A stretch of 64,000 nt of DNA from Rathayibacter sp. VKM Ac-2760 (GCF_009834185.1 NZ_CP047173.1:1054001-1118000); one strand, 5' to 3'; positions 52,830 to 61,461 are shown, numbered from the stretch's first letter. Notes: generated by a model not told the origin, from the sequence alone. Numbers and translations: made by a program.

Positions 52830-54583
52830 GCCCCGACCTCCGCCTCCCGCTCGGCGCCGCCGCCGAGACCGTCGTCGACGTGCTGACGCAGACCTTCCAG
52901 CCGGTGTTCGACCTGATCCGCACCGTCTTCGGCGCCGCCTACACCGGCGTCGACTTCGTCCTCGCGACCCCGCCGTTCTGGGTCGTCGTCGCCCTGATCG
53001 CGGTGCTCGCCTACGCCGCCCGAGGCTGGGTCTTCGGCCTCGGCTCGGCGGCCGGGCTGCTGCTGATCGCGAGCGTCGACCAGTGGGACAACGCGATGGA
53101 CTCGCTCGCGCTGGTGCTCGTCGCCTCCGCCGTCGCGATCGCGCTGAGCGTGCCGCTGGGCATCCTGGCCGCCCGCAACCGGACGGCGTCCACGATCATC
53201 CGCCCGGTCCTGGACCTGATGCAGACCATGCCGGCCTTCGTCTACCTGATCCCGGCGCTGATCCTCTTCCGCGTCGGTGTCGTCCCCGGCATCGTCGCGA
53301 CCATCGTCTTCGCGATGGCGCCCGGTGTGCGGCTGACCGAGCTCGGCATCCGCGGCGTCGACTCCGAGCTGGTCGAGGCGGGGGAGTCGTTCGGCTCCTC
53401 GAAGTGGCGCATCCTCCGGCAGATCCAGCTGCCGCTCGCGCTGCCGTCGATCCTGGCCGGCCTCAACCAGGTCATCATGCTGTCGCTCTCGATGGTCGTC
53501 ATCGCGGGCATGGTCGGCGCGGGCGGTCTCGGCGGCGACGTCGTCGCGAGCATCGGCCGGATCGACGTGGCGCTCGGCTTCGAGGCGGGTATCGCGGTGG
53601 TGATCCTGGCGATCATCCTCGACCGGATGACCGGAGCGCTCGGCTCGCCGTCGCCCGCGCGCGTCAAGCGGGCCGGCAGCCGCAAGGCCGTCGTCGCCAC
53701 CCGCGCGGCGATCGCCGCGGTGTCCGTCGGCGTCGTCGCCTCGCTCGGCGCCTCCGCCCTCGCCGCTCCCGCGCCCACCGCGGCCGTCGACAACGGCGAC
53801 CGGACCGACGTCACCCTCGCCGTCTTCCAGGGCTGGGACGAGGGCATCGCGGCCTCGCGCCTCTGGGGCGCCGTGCTCGAGGAGCAGGGCTACGACGTGA
53901 CGCTGCAGAACATCGACGTCGCGCCCGGCTTCTCCGGGCTGGCCAGCGGCGACTACGACCTCGCGCTCGACGCCTGGCTGCCGATCACCCACGGCGACTA
54001 CCTCGACGAGTACGGCGACCGCATCGTCGACCTCGGCGCGTGGAACGACGACGCGAAGCTCACCATCGCGGTGAACGAGGACGCGCCGATCGACTCCCTC
54101 GAGGAGCTCGCGGCGAACCCCGAGGTCGTCGGCAACCGCCTGGTCGGCATCGAGCCGGGCTCGGGCCTGAACTCGGTGACGTCGGAGCAGGTCATCCCCG
54201 GCTACGGCCTCGAGGGGATGGACTACCTCACCTCCTCGACGCCGGCGATGCTGCAGGAGCTCTCCAGCGCGACGGCCGCCGGCGAGAACATCGCCGTGAC
54301 GCTCTGGCGCCCGCACTGGGCGTACGACGCGTTCCCGGTGAAGGACCTCGAGGACCCGCTGGGGCTGCTCGGCGAGGCCGAGGGCATCCACGCGTTCGGC
54401 TCCGCCTCGTTCGACGCCGAGTTCCCGACGCTGAGCACCTGGCTGCGCGACTTTCGGATGGACTCGGACACGCTCTACTCACTCGAGAACGCCCTGTTCA
54501 ACGAGGGCGCGGACGACCAGGACGCGGCCCTCGAGGCGTGGCTGGCGGAGAACCGGGAGTACGTCGACGGCCTGACGAGCTGA
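52826..54583 (+). CDS. Fused glycine betaine/proline ABC permease + substrate-binding domain
   Basis: A 585-residue fusion. Residues about 1-285 are a ProW/OpuAB permease with several membrane segments, including NRTASTIIRPVLDLMQTMPA and the EAA-type loop ELVEAGESFGSSKWRILRQI. A further membrane segment (about 296-316, AAIAAVSVGVVASLGASALA) anchors a C-terminal OpuAC binding domain (VTLAVFQGWDEGIAASRLWG, YDLALDAWLPITHGDYLDE, NIAVTLWRPHWAYDAFPVKD), whose Trp residues form the quaternary-ammonium cage. Such permease-receptor fusions are known from lactococcal OpuABC. Coupled to proV; the complex imports compatible solutes. Confidence 0.92.
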   Translation: MSPDLRLPLGAAAETVVDVLTQTFQPVFDLIRTVFGAAYTGVDFVLATPPFWVVVALIAVLAYAARGWVFGLGSAAGLLLIASVDQWDNAMDSLALVLVASAVAIALSVPLGILAARNRTASTIIRPVLDLMQTMPAFVYLIPALILFRVGVVPGIVATIVFAMAPGVRLTELGIRGVDSELVEAGESFGSSKWRILRQIQLPLALPSILAGLNQVIMLSLSMVVIAGMVGAGGLGGDVVASIGRIDVALGFEAGIAVVILAIILDRMTGALGSPSPARVKRAGSRKAVVATRAAIAAVSVGVVASLGASALAAPAPTAAVDNGDRTDVTLAVFQGWDEGIAASRLWGAVLEEQGYDVTLQNIDVAPGFSGLASGDYDLALDAWLPITHGDYLDEYGDRIVDLGAWNDDAKLTIAVNEDAPIDSLEELAANPEVVGNRLVGIEPGSGLNSVTSEQVIPGYGLEGMDYLTSSTPAMLQELSSATAAGENIAVTLWRPHWAYDAFPVKDLEDPLGLLGEAEGIHAFGSASFDAEFPTLSTWLRDFRMDSDTLYSLENALFNEGADDQDAALEAWLAENREYVDGLTS

Positions 54584-54591
54584 CGCATCCC

Positions 54592-54762
54592 CTGCTGGTC
54601 GAGGAGCGCGCAGCGCGTATCGAGACCCGCGTTCTGCAAAGGGTGGATCTCGATACGCCCGCTTCGCGCGCTACTCGATCAGCAAGCGGGGGACCGCCTC
54701 GCGGGCTGCGCCGTCGGCCGTGCCTGCTGGTCGAGGAGCGCGCAGCGCGTATCGAGACCCGC
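54592..54762. repeat. Family A palindromes, copy 8 (one full, one half element)
   Basis: CTGCTGGTCGAGGAGCGCGC-AGC-GCGTATCGAGACCCGCG, spacer TTCTGCAAAGGGTG, GGATCTCGATACGCCCGCTT-CGCGCGCTACTCGATCAGCA (54592-54684). A solitary first half, CTGCTGGTCGAGGAGCGCGC...GTATCGAGACCCGCC, follows at 54724-54762. It separates convergent proWX and xylB. Confidence 0.8.
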
Positions 54763-54776
54763 CCTCCGCAGCCGAC

Positions 54777-56162
54777 TCAGGCGCGGGCGGCCGCGTACTG
54801 CTCGCGGATGACCGGGCGGTGGTCCGGCGCCGGCTCCGCGAGCGACGTGACCTGCCAGGTCGGCCGCGAGCCGCTCAGCGCCCAGGCCGCCTGCACTGCG
54901 GCGCCGTCGGCGACGTACTCGCCCGGCGTCGGCACGACCACCGGCACGTCGAAGACCTGCGAGGCCGCGAGCTGCACCGCGCGGTTCTGCGCCGCTCCGC
55001 CGATCAGCAGGATGCGCCGCGCCTCGACGCCCTGCGCGCGCACCGCGTCCAGGCCGTCGGCCAGGCCGCAGAGCATGCCCTCGATCGCCGCGCGCGCCAG
55101 GTTCGGCCGCGTCGTCGAGGCGATCGTCATCCCGTGCAGGCTCGCCGTGGCGTCGGGCAGGTTCGGCGTCCGCTCGCCCTCGAAGTAGGGCACGAGCACG
55201 AGTCCGCCGGAGCCCGGCTCCGCCTCGAGCGCGAGCGCCGAGAACGCGTCGAAGTCGCTCCCGAGCAACTCGGCCGTCGAGGCCAGCACCCGTGCCGCAT
55301 TCAGCGTGGCGACCAGCGGCAGGAACCGCCCGCTCGCGTCCGCGAAGCCCGCGACGGTCCCCGACGCGTCGCGCACCGGGTCGTCGGTCACCGCGAAGAC
55401 CGTGCCGCTCGTGCCGATGCTGACCACCACGTCACCCGGCCCCGCGCCGAGGCCGAGCGCCGCGCCGGCGTTGTCGCCCGCGCCCGGTCCGACCACCACG
55501 CCGCTGTCGGTGCTGCCCGCCCGCTCCGACGGGCCGAGCACGCGGGGGAGGAGCGGCCGGTGACCGAGCGCCCGCTCGAGCAGCTCGAGATCGTAGCCGT
55601 CGGCGCCCCAGTAGGAGGTGCCGGAGGCGTCGGAGCGGTCGGTCGTCAGCGCGTCCAGCTGCGTCCCTCGAGCGGAGTCGGGGCCGTAGCCGAGCAGGCG
55701 CCAGGTCAGCCAGTCGTGCGGGAGCGCGACGGCCGCGACGCGGGCCGCGTTCTCGGGCTCGGCGTCGCGCAGCCAGCGCAGCTTGGTGGCGGTGAAGGAG
55801 GCGACCGGGACGCTGCCGGTGCGCTGCGCCCAGGCCTCGGCGCCGAGCTCCGCGATCAGGTCGCGCGCCGCGCCGGCGCTGCGGGTGTCGTTCCAGAGCA
55901 GCGCGGGCCGAACGACCCGCCCGTCCGCGTCGAGCACGACCATGCCGTGCTGTTGCCCGCCGACGGAGATCGCCGCGATGTCGTCGAGTCCGCCGGCGTC
56001 GGCGATCGCGGTCTGCAGCGCCTCCCACCAGGCGGCCGGGTCGACCTCGGTCCCGTCCGGGTGCCCGGCGCGTCCGGTGCGGACCACGGCTCCGGTCTCG
56101 AGGTCGCGGACGACCACCTTGCAGCTCTGGGTCGACGAGTCGATCCCTGCGACCAGCGTCAT
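54777..56162 (-). CDS. xylB: Xylulokinase
   Basis: Phosphorylates D-xylulose to xylulose 5-phosphate for the pentose phosphate pathway; FGGY kinase, 461 aa. First ATPase-fold motif GIDSSTQSCKVVV (residues 6-18), substrate region GGQQHGMVVLD and ALLWNDTRS, catalytic-Asp region VVGPGAGDNAGAALGLG, adenosine motif SIGTSGTVFAVT and the second-domain motif ILLIGGAAQNRAVQ. ATG 56162 is chosen because GAAAGG ends 8 nt before it; GTG 56171 overlaps that site. It lies 132 bp downstream of xylA with a strong hairpin between them. Confidence 0.94.
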   Translation of the reverse strand: MTLVAGIDSSTQSCKVVVRDLETGAVVRTGRAGHPDGTEVDPAAWWEALQTAIADAGGLDDIAAISVGGQQHGMVVLDADGRVVRPALLWNDTRSAGAARDLIAELGAEAWAQRTGSVPVASFTATKLRWLRDAEPENAARVAAVALPHDWLTWRLLGYGPDSARGTQLDALTTDRSDASGTSYWGADGYDLELLERALGHRPLLPRVLGPSERAGSTDSGVVVGPGAGDNAGAALGLGAGPGDVVVSIGTSGTVFAVTDDPVRDASGTVAGFADASGRFLPLVATLNAARVLASTAELLGSDFDAFSALALEAEPGSGGLVLVPYFEGERTPNLPDATASLHGMTIASTTRPNLARAAIEGMLCGLADGLDAVRAQGVEARRILLIGGAAQNRAVQLAASQVFDVPVVVPTPGEYVADGAAVQAAWALSGSRPTWQVTSLAEPAPDHRPVIREQYAAARA

Positions 56163-56218
56163 CGCCGTCACCTTTCGTTGGAGGTCGGTGCGTCGCGCGA
56201 GGCCGCCGGACGCAGGGA

Positions 56219-56251
56219 ACGGACGGGACCCCGCGAGGGGATCCCGTCCGT
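56219..56251 (-). terminator. Hairpin between xylA and xylB
   Basis: ACGGACGGGA (56219-56228) with TCCCGTCCGT (56242-56251), extended by CCCC/GGGG with one bulge, tetraloop GCGA. A strong stem 44 bp downstream of the xylA stop; it is probably an attenuator that lowers xylB expression, or a true terminator if xylB has its own promoter. Confidence 0.75.
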
Positions 56252-56294
56252 CCGAGGGCGTCCCGCGGGCAGCCGCGGGATCAGCCCGGGTGGG

Positions 56295-57488
56295 TCAGCC
56301 GCGCGCGCCGAGCAGGTGCTCGGTGGCGAGCTGCTGCAGGCGGACGAAGCCGAAGCCCTTGCCGCCGAGGTACGCGTCGGTGTCGAACGACTCGTAGGAC
56401 GCGGTGTCCGCGAGGAGGTCGTCGTACGACTCGCCCTCGTTCAGCGTCGGAGTCGACAGCTCGCCGACCTTCGACGCCGCGAGCGCCTCCTGGACCTCGG
56501 GGTCGGCGCGGAAGGCCGCGGCGCGCTCCTTGAGCAGCAGGTAGGTGCGCATGTTGGCCGCGGCCGAGTCCCAGACTCCGGTCTCGTCCTCGGTGCGCGA
56601 GGGCTTGTAGTCGAAGTGGCGCGGGCCGTCGTAGGCGGGGACGCCGCCGGGGCCGCCGTTCTCGAGCAGGTCGACCAGCGAGAACGCGTTGTGCAGGTCG
56701 CCGTGACCGAAGACGAGGTCCTGGTCGTACTTGATGCCGCGCTGGCCGTTGAGGTCGATGTGGAAGAGCTTGCCGTGGTACAGCGCCTGGGCGATGCCGG
56801 CCGTGAAGTTCAGGCCCGCCATCTGCTCGTGGCCGACCTCGGGGTTCACGCCGACCAGCTCGGGGCGCTCGAGCGAGTCGATGAAGGCGATCGCGTGGCC
56901 GAGGGTCGGCAGCAGGATGTCGCCGCGGGGCTCGTTGGGCTTGGGCTCGATCGCGAAGCGGATGTCGTAGCCCTTGTCGGTGACGTAGTCGCCGAGCAGG
57001 TTGACGGCCTCGCGGTAGCGCTCGAGTGCCGCGCGGATGTCCTTGGCGGAGTCGTACTCGGCGCCCTCGCGGCCGCCCCACATCACGAAGGTCTGCGCGC
57101 CGAGCTCGGCGGCGAGGTCGATGTTGCGGAGGACCTTGCGCAGCGCGAAGCGGCGCACGTCGCGGTCGTTCGAGGTGAAGCCGCCGTCCTTGAAGACCGG
57201 GGCGCTGAAGAGGTTGGTGGTCACCATCGGGACGATCAGGCCGGTGGACTCGAGCGCGCCCTTGAGGCGGTCGATCTCGGTCTGGCGCTCGGCGTCGGTC
57301 GAGCCGAACGCGAAGAGGTCGTCGTCGTGGAAGGTGAGGCCGTAGGCGCCGAGCTCGCTCAGCTTCTCGACCGCGTGCACGGTGTCGAGGGGCTTCCGGG
57401 TCGGGCCGCCGAACGGGTCCGTCCCGTTGTAGCCGATGGTCCAGAGGCCGAACGAGAACTTGTCGGCGCGGGTGGGGGTCAGGGACAT
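56295..57488 (-). CDS. xylA: Xylose isomerase
   Basis: Interconverts D-xylose and D-xylulose; a 397-residue TIM barrel of the shorter actinobacterial class (about 385-395 aa). Catalytic His/Asp in GLTFHDDDLFAFG (about 51-63), the VMWGGREGAEYDS loop, metal ligands in FAIEPKPNEPRGD, VNPEVGHEQMAG and HIDLNGQRGIKYDQDLVFG. ATG 57488 follows a GGAAAGGA site; the frame is open upstream but into the control region. Divergent from the LacI regulator with a 307-bp gap rich in dyads. Confidence 0.96.
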   Translation of the reverse strand: MSLTPTRADKFSFGLWTIGYNGTDPFGGPTRKPLDTVHAVEKLSELGAYGLTFHDDDLFAFGSTDAERQTEIDRLKGALESTGLIVPMVTTNLFSAPVFKDGGFTSNDRDVRRFALRKVLRNIDLAAELGAQTFVMWGGREGAEYDSAKDIRAALERYREAVNLLGDYVTDKGYDIRFAIEPKPNEPRGDILLPTLGHAIAFIDSLERPELVGVNPEVGHEQMAGLNFTAGIAQALYHGKLFHIDLNGQRGIKYDQDLVFGHGDLHNAFSLVDLLENGGPGGVPAYDGPRHFDYKPSRTEDETGVWDSAAANMRTYLLLKERAAAFRADPEVQEALAASKVGELSTPTLNEGESYDDLLADTASYESFDTDAYLGGKGFGFVRLQQLATEHLLGARG

Positions 57489-57523
57489 GATCCGAATCCT
57501 TTCCGGCGACGTCGCCGAATTGT

Positions 57524-57537
57524 TGTTGCGCCCAACA
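57524..57537. promoter_or_regulatory. Candidate operator upstream of xylA
   Basis: TGTTG-CGCC-CAACA, perfect 5-bp arms, 35 bp upstream of the xylA ATG. The position suits repression of xylA. It differs from the TCGAAGCGTTTCGA operators further right, so another regulator may act here. Confidence 0.45.
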
Positions 57538-57572
57538 TATCGATCCGAGCGCCGCGGCGCAACGCACGACGC

Positions 57573-57660
57573 GACGTCTCGCGTCACTGTGCTCATCGAT
57601 CGACGGGACGTCTCGCGTCACTGTGTTCATCGGTCGACGCGACGTCTCGCGTCGATTTGT
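57573..57660. repeat. 34-bp direct repeats in the xylA-lacI gap
   Basis: GACGTCTCGCGTCACTGTG begins at 57573 and again at 57607; the two full 34-bp units differ at three positions. A third, truncated unit starts at 57641 (GACGTCTCGCGTC then diverging). The period is just over three helical turns, so a bound protein would recur on nearly the same face. Confidence 0.8.
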
Positions 57661-57727
57661 CGCGCCGCCCGACGAATTCCTTGCGGAAGCGTTTCGACTG
57701 TGCGTACAGTGCTCAGCAGCAACCTGG

Positions 57728-57741
57728 TCGAAGCGTTTCGA
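57728..57741. promoter_or_regulatory. LacI-type operator O1 upstream of the regulator gene
   Basis: TCGAAGCGTTTCGA, dyad with central CG, 54 bp upstream of the regulator ATG. A weaker relative (GGAAGCGTTTCGA) lies at 57685-57697. The exact reverse complement occurs at 58871-58884 in front of the importer operon, so both sites are probably bound by the same regulator. Confidence 0.75.
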
Positions 57742-57795
57742 AGCACTCTTCGAGACGCGACCGGGCACCGACGACGAGGTCCGGCAGGAGGAACG

Positions 57796-58824
57796 ATGGC
57801 GAGCATCCACGACGTCGCCCGCGCTGCCGGGGTCTCGATCAGCACGGTCTCCTACGCCCTCTCCGGCAAGCGCTCCATCGCCGCCTCCACCCGCCAGCGG
57901 GTCGATGAGGCCGTCCAGCAGCTCGGCTACCGCCCGCACGCCGGGGCGCGGATGCTCGCCGGCGCACGGACCCACATCCTCGCCCTCTCCGCCCCGATGC
58001 GCGGCGAGCTGCACCTGCCCACCCACATGCGCTTCGTCACCGAGGTGCTCGAGCGGGCCCGCGAGTCCGACTACGACGTCCTCCTGCTCGTCACGGACGA
58101 GGCGTCGAGCGGCATCGCCCGCGTCTCCTCCTCCTCGCTCGTCGACGGCGTCGTCCTGATGGGCGTCGACGACGAGGACGACCGCGCCGCCCTGATCCGC
58201 GCGGCCGGCGTGCCCGCCACCTTCATCGGCGTCCCGGCCGACGCGCACGAGCTCGCCTGCGTCGACCTCGACTTCGCGGAAGCGGCGCGCCGCAGCGTGC
58301 GCCTGCTCGCCGAGCAGGGCCACCGCTCGGTCGGCCTGATCGAGCACCCGCAGTCGTACACCGACCGCAACGCCGGCTTCGTCCGCCGCTTCGACGACGC
58401 GTTCGAGGCGGAGTGCGCGGCGCTCGGCCTCGCCCTGAGCGTCGAGCGGCCGCACATCGGCCGCGCGAGCGCGTCGGCGGCGGTCGACACGCTGCTCACC
58501 GCCGACGTCTCCGCCCTCGTGCTGCACTGCAACGAGCCGGTGGCGGAGGCGGCGATCGAGAGCCTCGTCGAGCGCGGCCTCTCGATCCCCGGTGACCTCT
58601 CGGTCCTCGCGGCCTGCGCCAGCTACGACGGCGCCGCGCTGCCGGTGCCGGTCAGCAGCATCCCCCTCCCGTTCGACGCGATGTGCCGCGCGGCCGTCGC
58701 CCGGACCCTCCAGCAGATCGACTCCGGCCGCTCCAGCGGCGTCGACCTCCTCCCGCCCCACTACGTCGACCGCGGCTCCGTCGCGCTCGCCCCGACCGGC
58801 GCTCCGGCGCCGGCCGGCCCCTGA
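57796..58824 (+). CDS. LacI-family regulator of the xylose/xyloside locus
   Basis: A 342-residue repressor with DNA-binding helix SIHDVARAAGVSISTVSYAL (residues 3-22), hinge GYRPHAGARMLAG, then a binding core (ILALSAPMRGELHLPTHMRF, LVDGVVLMGVDDEDD, LVLHCNEPVAEAAIES). It has a strong ribosome-binding site (AGGAGGA, 5 nt before ATG 57796). The gene sits between xylA and the importer operon. Operators of one sequence precede both itself and the importer, so autoregulation plus control of the importer is predicted; the inducer is probably a xyloside or xylose. Confidence 0.92.
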   Translation: MASIHDVARAAGVSISTVSYALSGKRSIAASTRQRVDEAVQQLGYRPHAGARMLAGARTHILALSAPMRGELHLPTHMRFVTEVLERARESDYDVLLLVTDEASSGIARVSSSSLVDGVVLMGVDDEDDRAALIRAAGVPATFIGVPADAHELACVDLDFAEAARRSVRLLAEQGHRSVGLIEHPQSYTDRNAGFVRRFDDAFEAECAALGLALSVERPHIGRASASAAVDTLLTADVSALVLHCNEPVAEAAIESLVERGLSIPGDLSVLAACASYDGAALPVPVSSIPLPFDAMCRAAVARTLQQIDSGRSSGVDLLPPHYVDRGSVALAPTGAPAPAGP

Positions 58825-58870
58825 ACCCTCTCCGATCCTCGTCCTCCCTCCGCTCCCGCCGCGGGCATCG

Positions 58871-58884
58871 TCGAAACGCTTCGA
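58871..58884. promoter_or_regulatory. LacI-type operator O2 upstream of the importer operon
   Basis: TCGAAACGCTTCGA, the exact reverse complement of O1 (57728-57741), 103 bp upstream of the binding-protein ATG. A repressor here would silence import and alpha-xylosidase together. Confidence 0.75.
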
Positions 58885-58986
58885 CGGCTATTCGCGGCTG
58901 AGAGAGCGCTCTTCGACTCGCACGACCGACCACTCACAGCCCCTCGTCCACAGCCCCGCGGCACCGTTTGAAGGAGAACTCCCGCT

Positions 58987-60363
58987 ATGTCGCTTCGTCC
59001 CCGCACCGCCTTCCACCGCCCCTCCGCCGCCACCGTCGGCTCCCTGAGCCGCCGCGGCCTGATCGCCGGCGGTGTCGGCATCGGCGCGATGTTCGCGCTC
59101 GCCGCCTGCTCCGGAGGCGGCTCCGACGCCGGCTCCGACGCCCTCGCCACCGATGTCGACGGTGCCGGCCGCACCCTCACCATGTGGGACTTCGAGACCC
59201 CCGACAGCGACCGCGGCATCGCCTGGCTCGCCGCCCGCGACACCTTCACCAAGGAGACCGGCGCCGAGATCGCCTACGAGTTCAAGGCCTTCGAGCAGCT
59301 GCGCACCGGTGCCAGCCAGATCTTCAACTCCAATTCGGCCCCCGACGTCGTCGAGTACAACAAGGGCAACGCGACCAGCGGACTGCTCTCCAGCCAGGGC
59401 CTGCTCACCAATCTCGACGAGGCCGTCGAGTTCTACGGCTGGGACAAGCTCATCCCGGGCGCCCTGCAGACCACGGCCAAGTACGACGACAAGGGCATCA
59501 TGGGCTCCGGCTCCTGGTACGGCATCCCCAACTACGGCGAGTTCACCTTCGTCTACTACAACAAGGACGTCTTCGCGGCGAACGGCATCGAGGTGCCGAC
59601 GACCTACGACGAGTTCACCGCCGTGCTCGACGCCTTCGTCGCCAAGGGGATCACCCCGCTCGCCGAGGCCGGCGCGGAGTACCCGCTGCAGCAGCTCTTC
59701 TACCAGCTCGCGCTGCTGAAGGCCGACCGCCAGTGGATCACCGACTACCAGACCTACACCGGCGAGGTCGACTTCGAGGACGCGGCCTGGAGCTATGCGG
59801 CCGACCAGCTGAAGACCTACGTCGACAAGGGCTACTTCTCGGCCGACGCCTCCGGGCTCAAGGCCGAGGACGCGGGCACCGCCTTCATCTCCGGCGAGTA
59901 CCCGATCTTCTTCTCGGGCTCGTGGTGGTTCGGCCGCTTCAAGACCGAGATCACCGGCTTCGAGTGGGACACCTTCCTCTTCCCCGGCGCGGAGTTCACG
60001 ATGGGCTCCGCCGGCAACCACTGGGTCATCCCGGAGACGGCGAAGAACAAGGACCTCGCCTACAAGTGGATCGACATCACGATGCGCCCCGAGATCCAGA
60101 ACCTGATCGGCAACAACGGCGGCATCCCGCTGGTCGTCGACGAGACCGCGATCACGGACGAGAAGAGCAAGGCGCTGCTGTCGCAGTGGAAGACGGTCGT
60201 CGACCAGGACCAGCTCTCCTTCTACCCCGACTGGCCCACCGCCACCTTCTACGACGACCTCGTCGCCGCCTCGCAGGAGCTCATCAACGGCTCGACGGAC
60301 CCCAGCGGAATGCTCACCGAGCTGCAGGGCAAGTACGACGACGGAGTCGACGACATCAAGTAA
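58987..60363 (+). CDS. Sugar ABC transporter substrate-binding lipoprotein
   Basis: A 458-residue family-1 extracellular solute-binding protein. Twin-Arg-like start SRRGLIAGG, hydrophobic core and lipobox LAAC (Cys about residue 40) followed by SGGGSDAG. The fold begins RTLTMWDFETPDSDRGIAWL; NSNSAPDVVEYNKGNATSG, GSWYGIPNYGEFTFVYYNKD, FSGSWWFGRF and GSAGNHWVIPETAKN are typical of oligosaccharide receptors. The start ATG has AAGGAGA 9 nt upstream. First gene of an operon with two permeases and a GH31 enzyme. The ligand is inferred to be an alpha-xyloside from that context. Confidence 0.92.
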   Translation: MSLRPRTAFHRPSAATVGSLSRRGLIAGGVGIGAMFALAACSGGGSDAGSDALATDVDGAGRTLTMWDFETPDSDRGIAWLAARDTFTKETGAEIAYEFKAFEQLRTGASQIFNSNSAPDVVEYNKGNATSGLLSSQGLLTNLDEAVEFYGWDKLIPGALQTTAKYDDKGIMGSGSWYGIPNYGEFTFVYYNKDVFAANGIEVPTTYDEFTAVLDAFVAKGITPLAEAGAEYPLQQLFYQLALLKADRQWITDYQTYTGEVDFEDAAWSYAADQLKTYVDKGYFSADASGLKAEDAGTAFISGEYPIFFSGSWWFGRFKTEITGFEWDTFLFPGAEFTMGSAGNHWVIPETAKNKDLAYKWIDITMRPEIQNLIGNNGGIPLVVDETAITDEKSKALLSQWKTVVDQDQLSFYPDWPTATFYDDLVAASQELINGSTDPSGMLTELQGKYDDGVDDIK

Positions 60364-60381
60364 CTACAAGGTCGCCCCTTC

Positions 60382-60442
60382 CGCGAGATGCCACTTGTGC
60401 ACGCGACACGCCGTGAAAGCCGTGCACAAGTGGCATCTCGCG
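60382..60442. repeat. Family B 61-bp hairpin, copy 3, inside the importer operon
   Basis: Starts CGCGAGATGCCACTTGTGCA and ends TGCACAAGTGGCATCTCGCG; loop with CGCGACACGCCGTGAAAG. It lies 19 bp after the binding-protein stop and 54 bp before the first permease. It may stabilise the upstream message and lower permease synthesis. Confidence 0.85.
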
Positions 60443-60495
60443 GCCACCCCCAGGCTCCGCCGCCCCACACGACAGCACACGTTCAAGGAGTACCC

Positions 60496-61461
60496 ATGAC
60501 GACGACCGTTCCGCGTCGCGCGGAGAGCGCTGCGCCGCCTCCCACGGCGGAGAAGCCGCCCCGCGAGAAGCGCTCCGGCGGCTACTGGCTCTACCTGATC
60601 CCGGGCTTCGTGCTCTTCGTGTTCATCGTGCTGATCCCGCTGATCTGGAACGTCTACATCAGCTTCACGTCCTGGCGCGGCATCAAGCCGCCGATCTTCA
60701 TCGGCCTCGACAACTGGATCGAGCTGATGGGCGACGACCAGTTCTGGACGTCGTTCCTCAACTCCGTCTACATGATCATCGCGATGGTGATCGTCCCGAC
60801 GATCCTCGGCCTCCTCCTCGCCGCGATCCTCTTCGATCTGGTCGGCAAGAAGTTCGGCGGCCGGATCGCCTCCTTCCTCCGCGCGACCTACTACCTCCCG
60901 CAGATCCTGCCGACCGTCATCGCCGCGATCGTGATCGGCTGGATCCTCCGCCCGGACAACGGCGCTCTCAATTCGATCCTCGAGGCGGTCGGCCTCGGCT
61001 CGCTCGCGCACGACTGGCTCGGCAAGCCCGACACCGCGATGCTCTCGATCATGGTCGTGATGATCTGGGTGCAGCTCGGCTACCCGGTCGTCATCTTCAT
61101 GGCCGCGCTGCAGCGCGTCGATCCCGAGCTCTACGAGGCCGCCGAGCTCGACGGTGCGAACTGGTTCCAGCGCTTCCGCTGGATCACCATCTCGATCATC
61201 CGCCCCGAGGTCTTCGTCGTCACCCTCACCTGCACCATCGCCGCGCTCAAGGTCTTCGGGCCGATCTACGCGCTGACCCGCGGCGGCCCGGGCGACTCCA
61301 CGATCGTGCCGAGCTACTACTCCTACACCGAGTTCTTCCAGAAGCAGCAGGTGGGCTACGGCGCCACCATCGCGACCGCGCTGACCATCGTCATCGTGAT
61401 CCTGGCCGTCCTCTTCATCCGCGCCCAGGAGCGCGTCGAGCGCAGCGAAGGAGCCCGCTGA
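60496..61461 (+). CDS. Sugar ABC transporter permease (MalF type)
   Basis: A 321-residue inner-membrane permease with six segments, beginning YWLYLIPGFVLFVFIVLIPL. The ATPase-contact EAA loop is EAAELDGANWFQRFRWITIS (about 215-234). A Pro-rich cytoplasmic start (about 1-35) precedes TM1. ATG 60496 has AAGGAG 6 nt upstream. It overlaps the next permease by one base (TGATG). No ATPase gene is present in the visible operon, so a shared MsiK-type ATPase elsewhere is likely. Confidence 0.93.
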   Translation: MTTTVPRRAESAAPPPTAEKPPREKRSGGYWLYLIPGFVLFVFIVLIPLIWNVYISFTSWRGIKPPIFIGLDNWIELMGDDQFWTSFLNSVYMIIAMVIVPTILGLLLAAILFDLVGKKFGGRIASFLRATYYLPQILPTVIAAIVIGWILRPDNGALNSILEAVGLGSLAHDWLGKPDTAMLSIMVVMIWVQLGYPVVIFMAALQRVDPELYEAAELDGANWFQRFRWITISIIRPEVFVVTLTCTIAALKVFGPIYALTRGGPGDSTIVPSYYSYTEFFQKQQVGYGATIATALTIVIVILAVLFIRAQERVERSEGAR

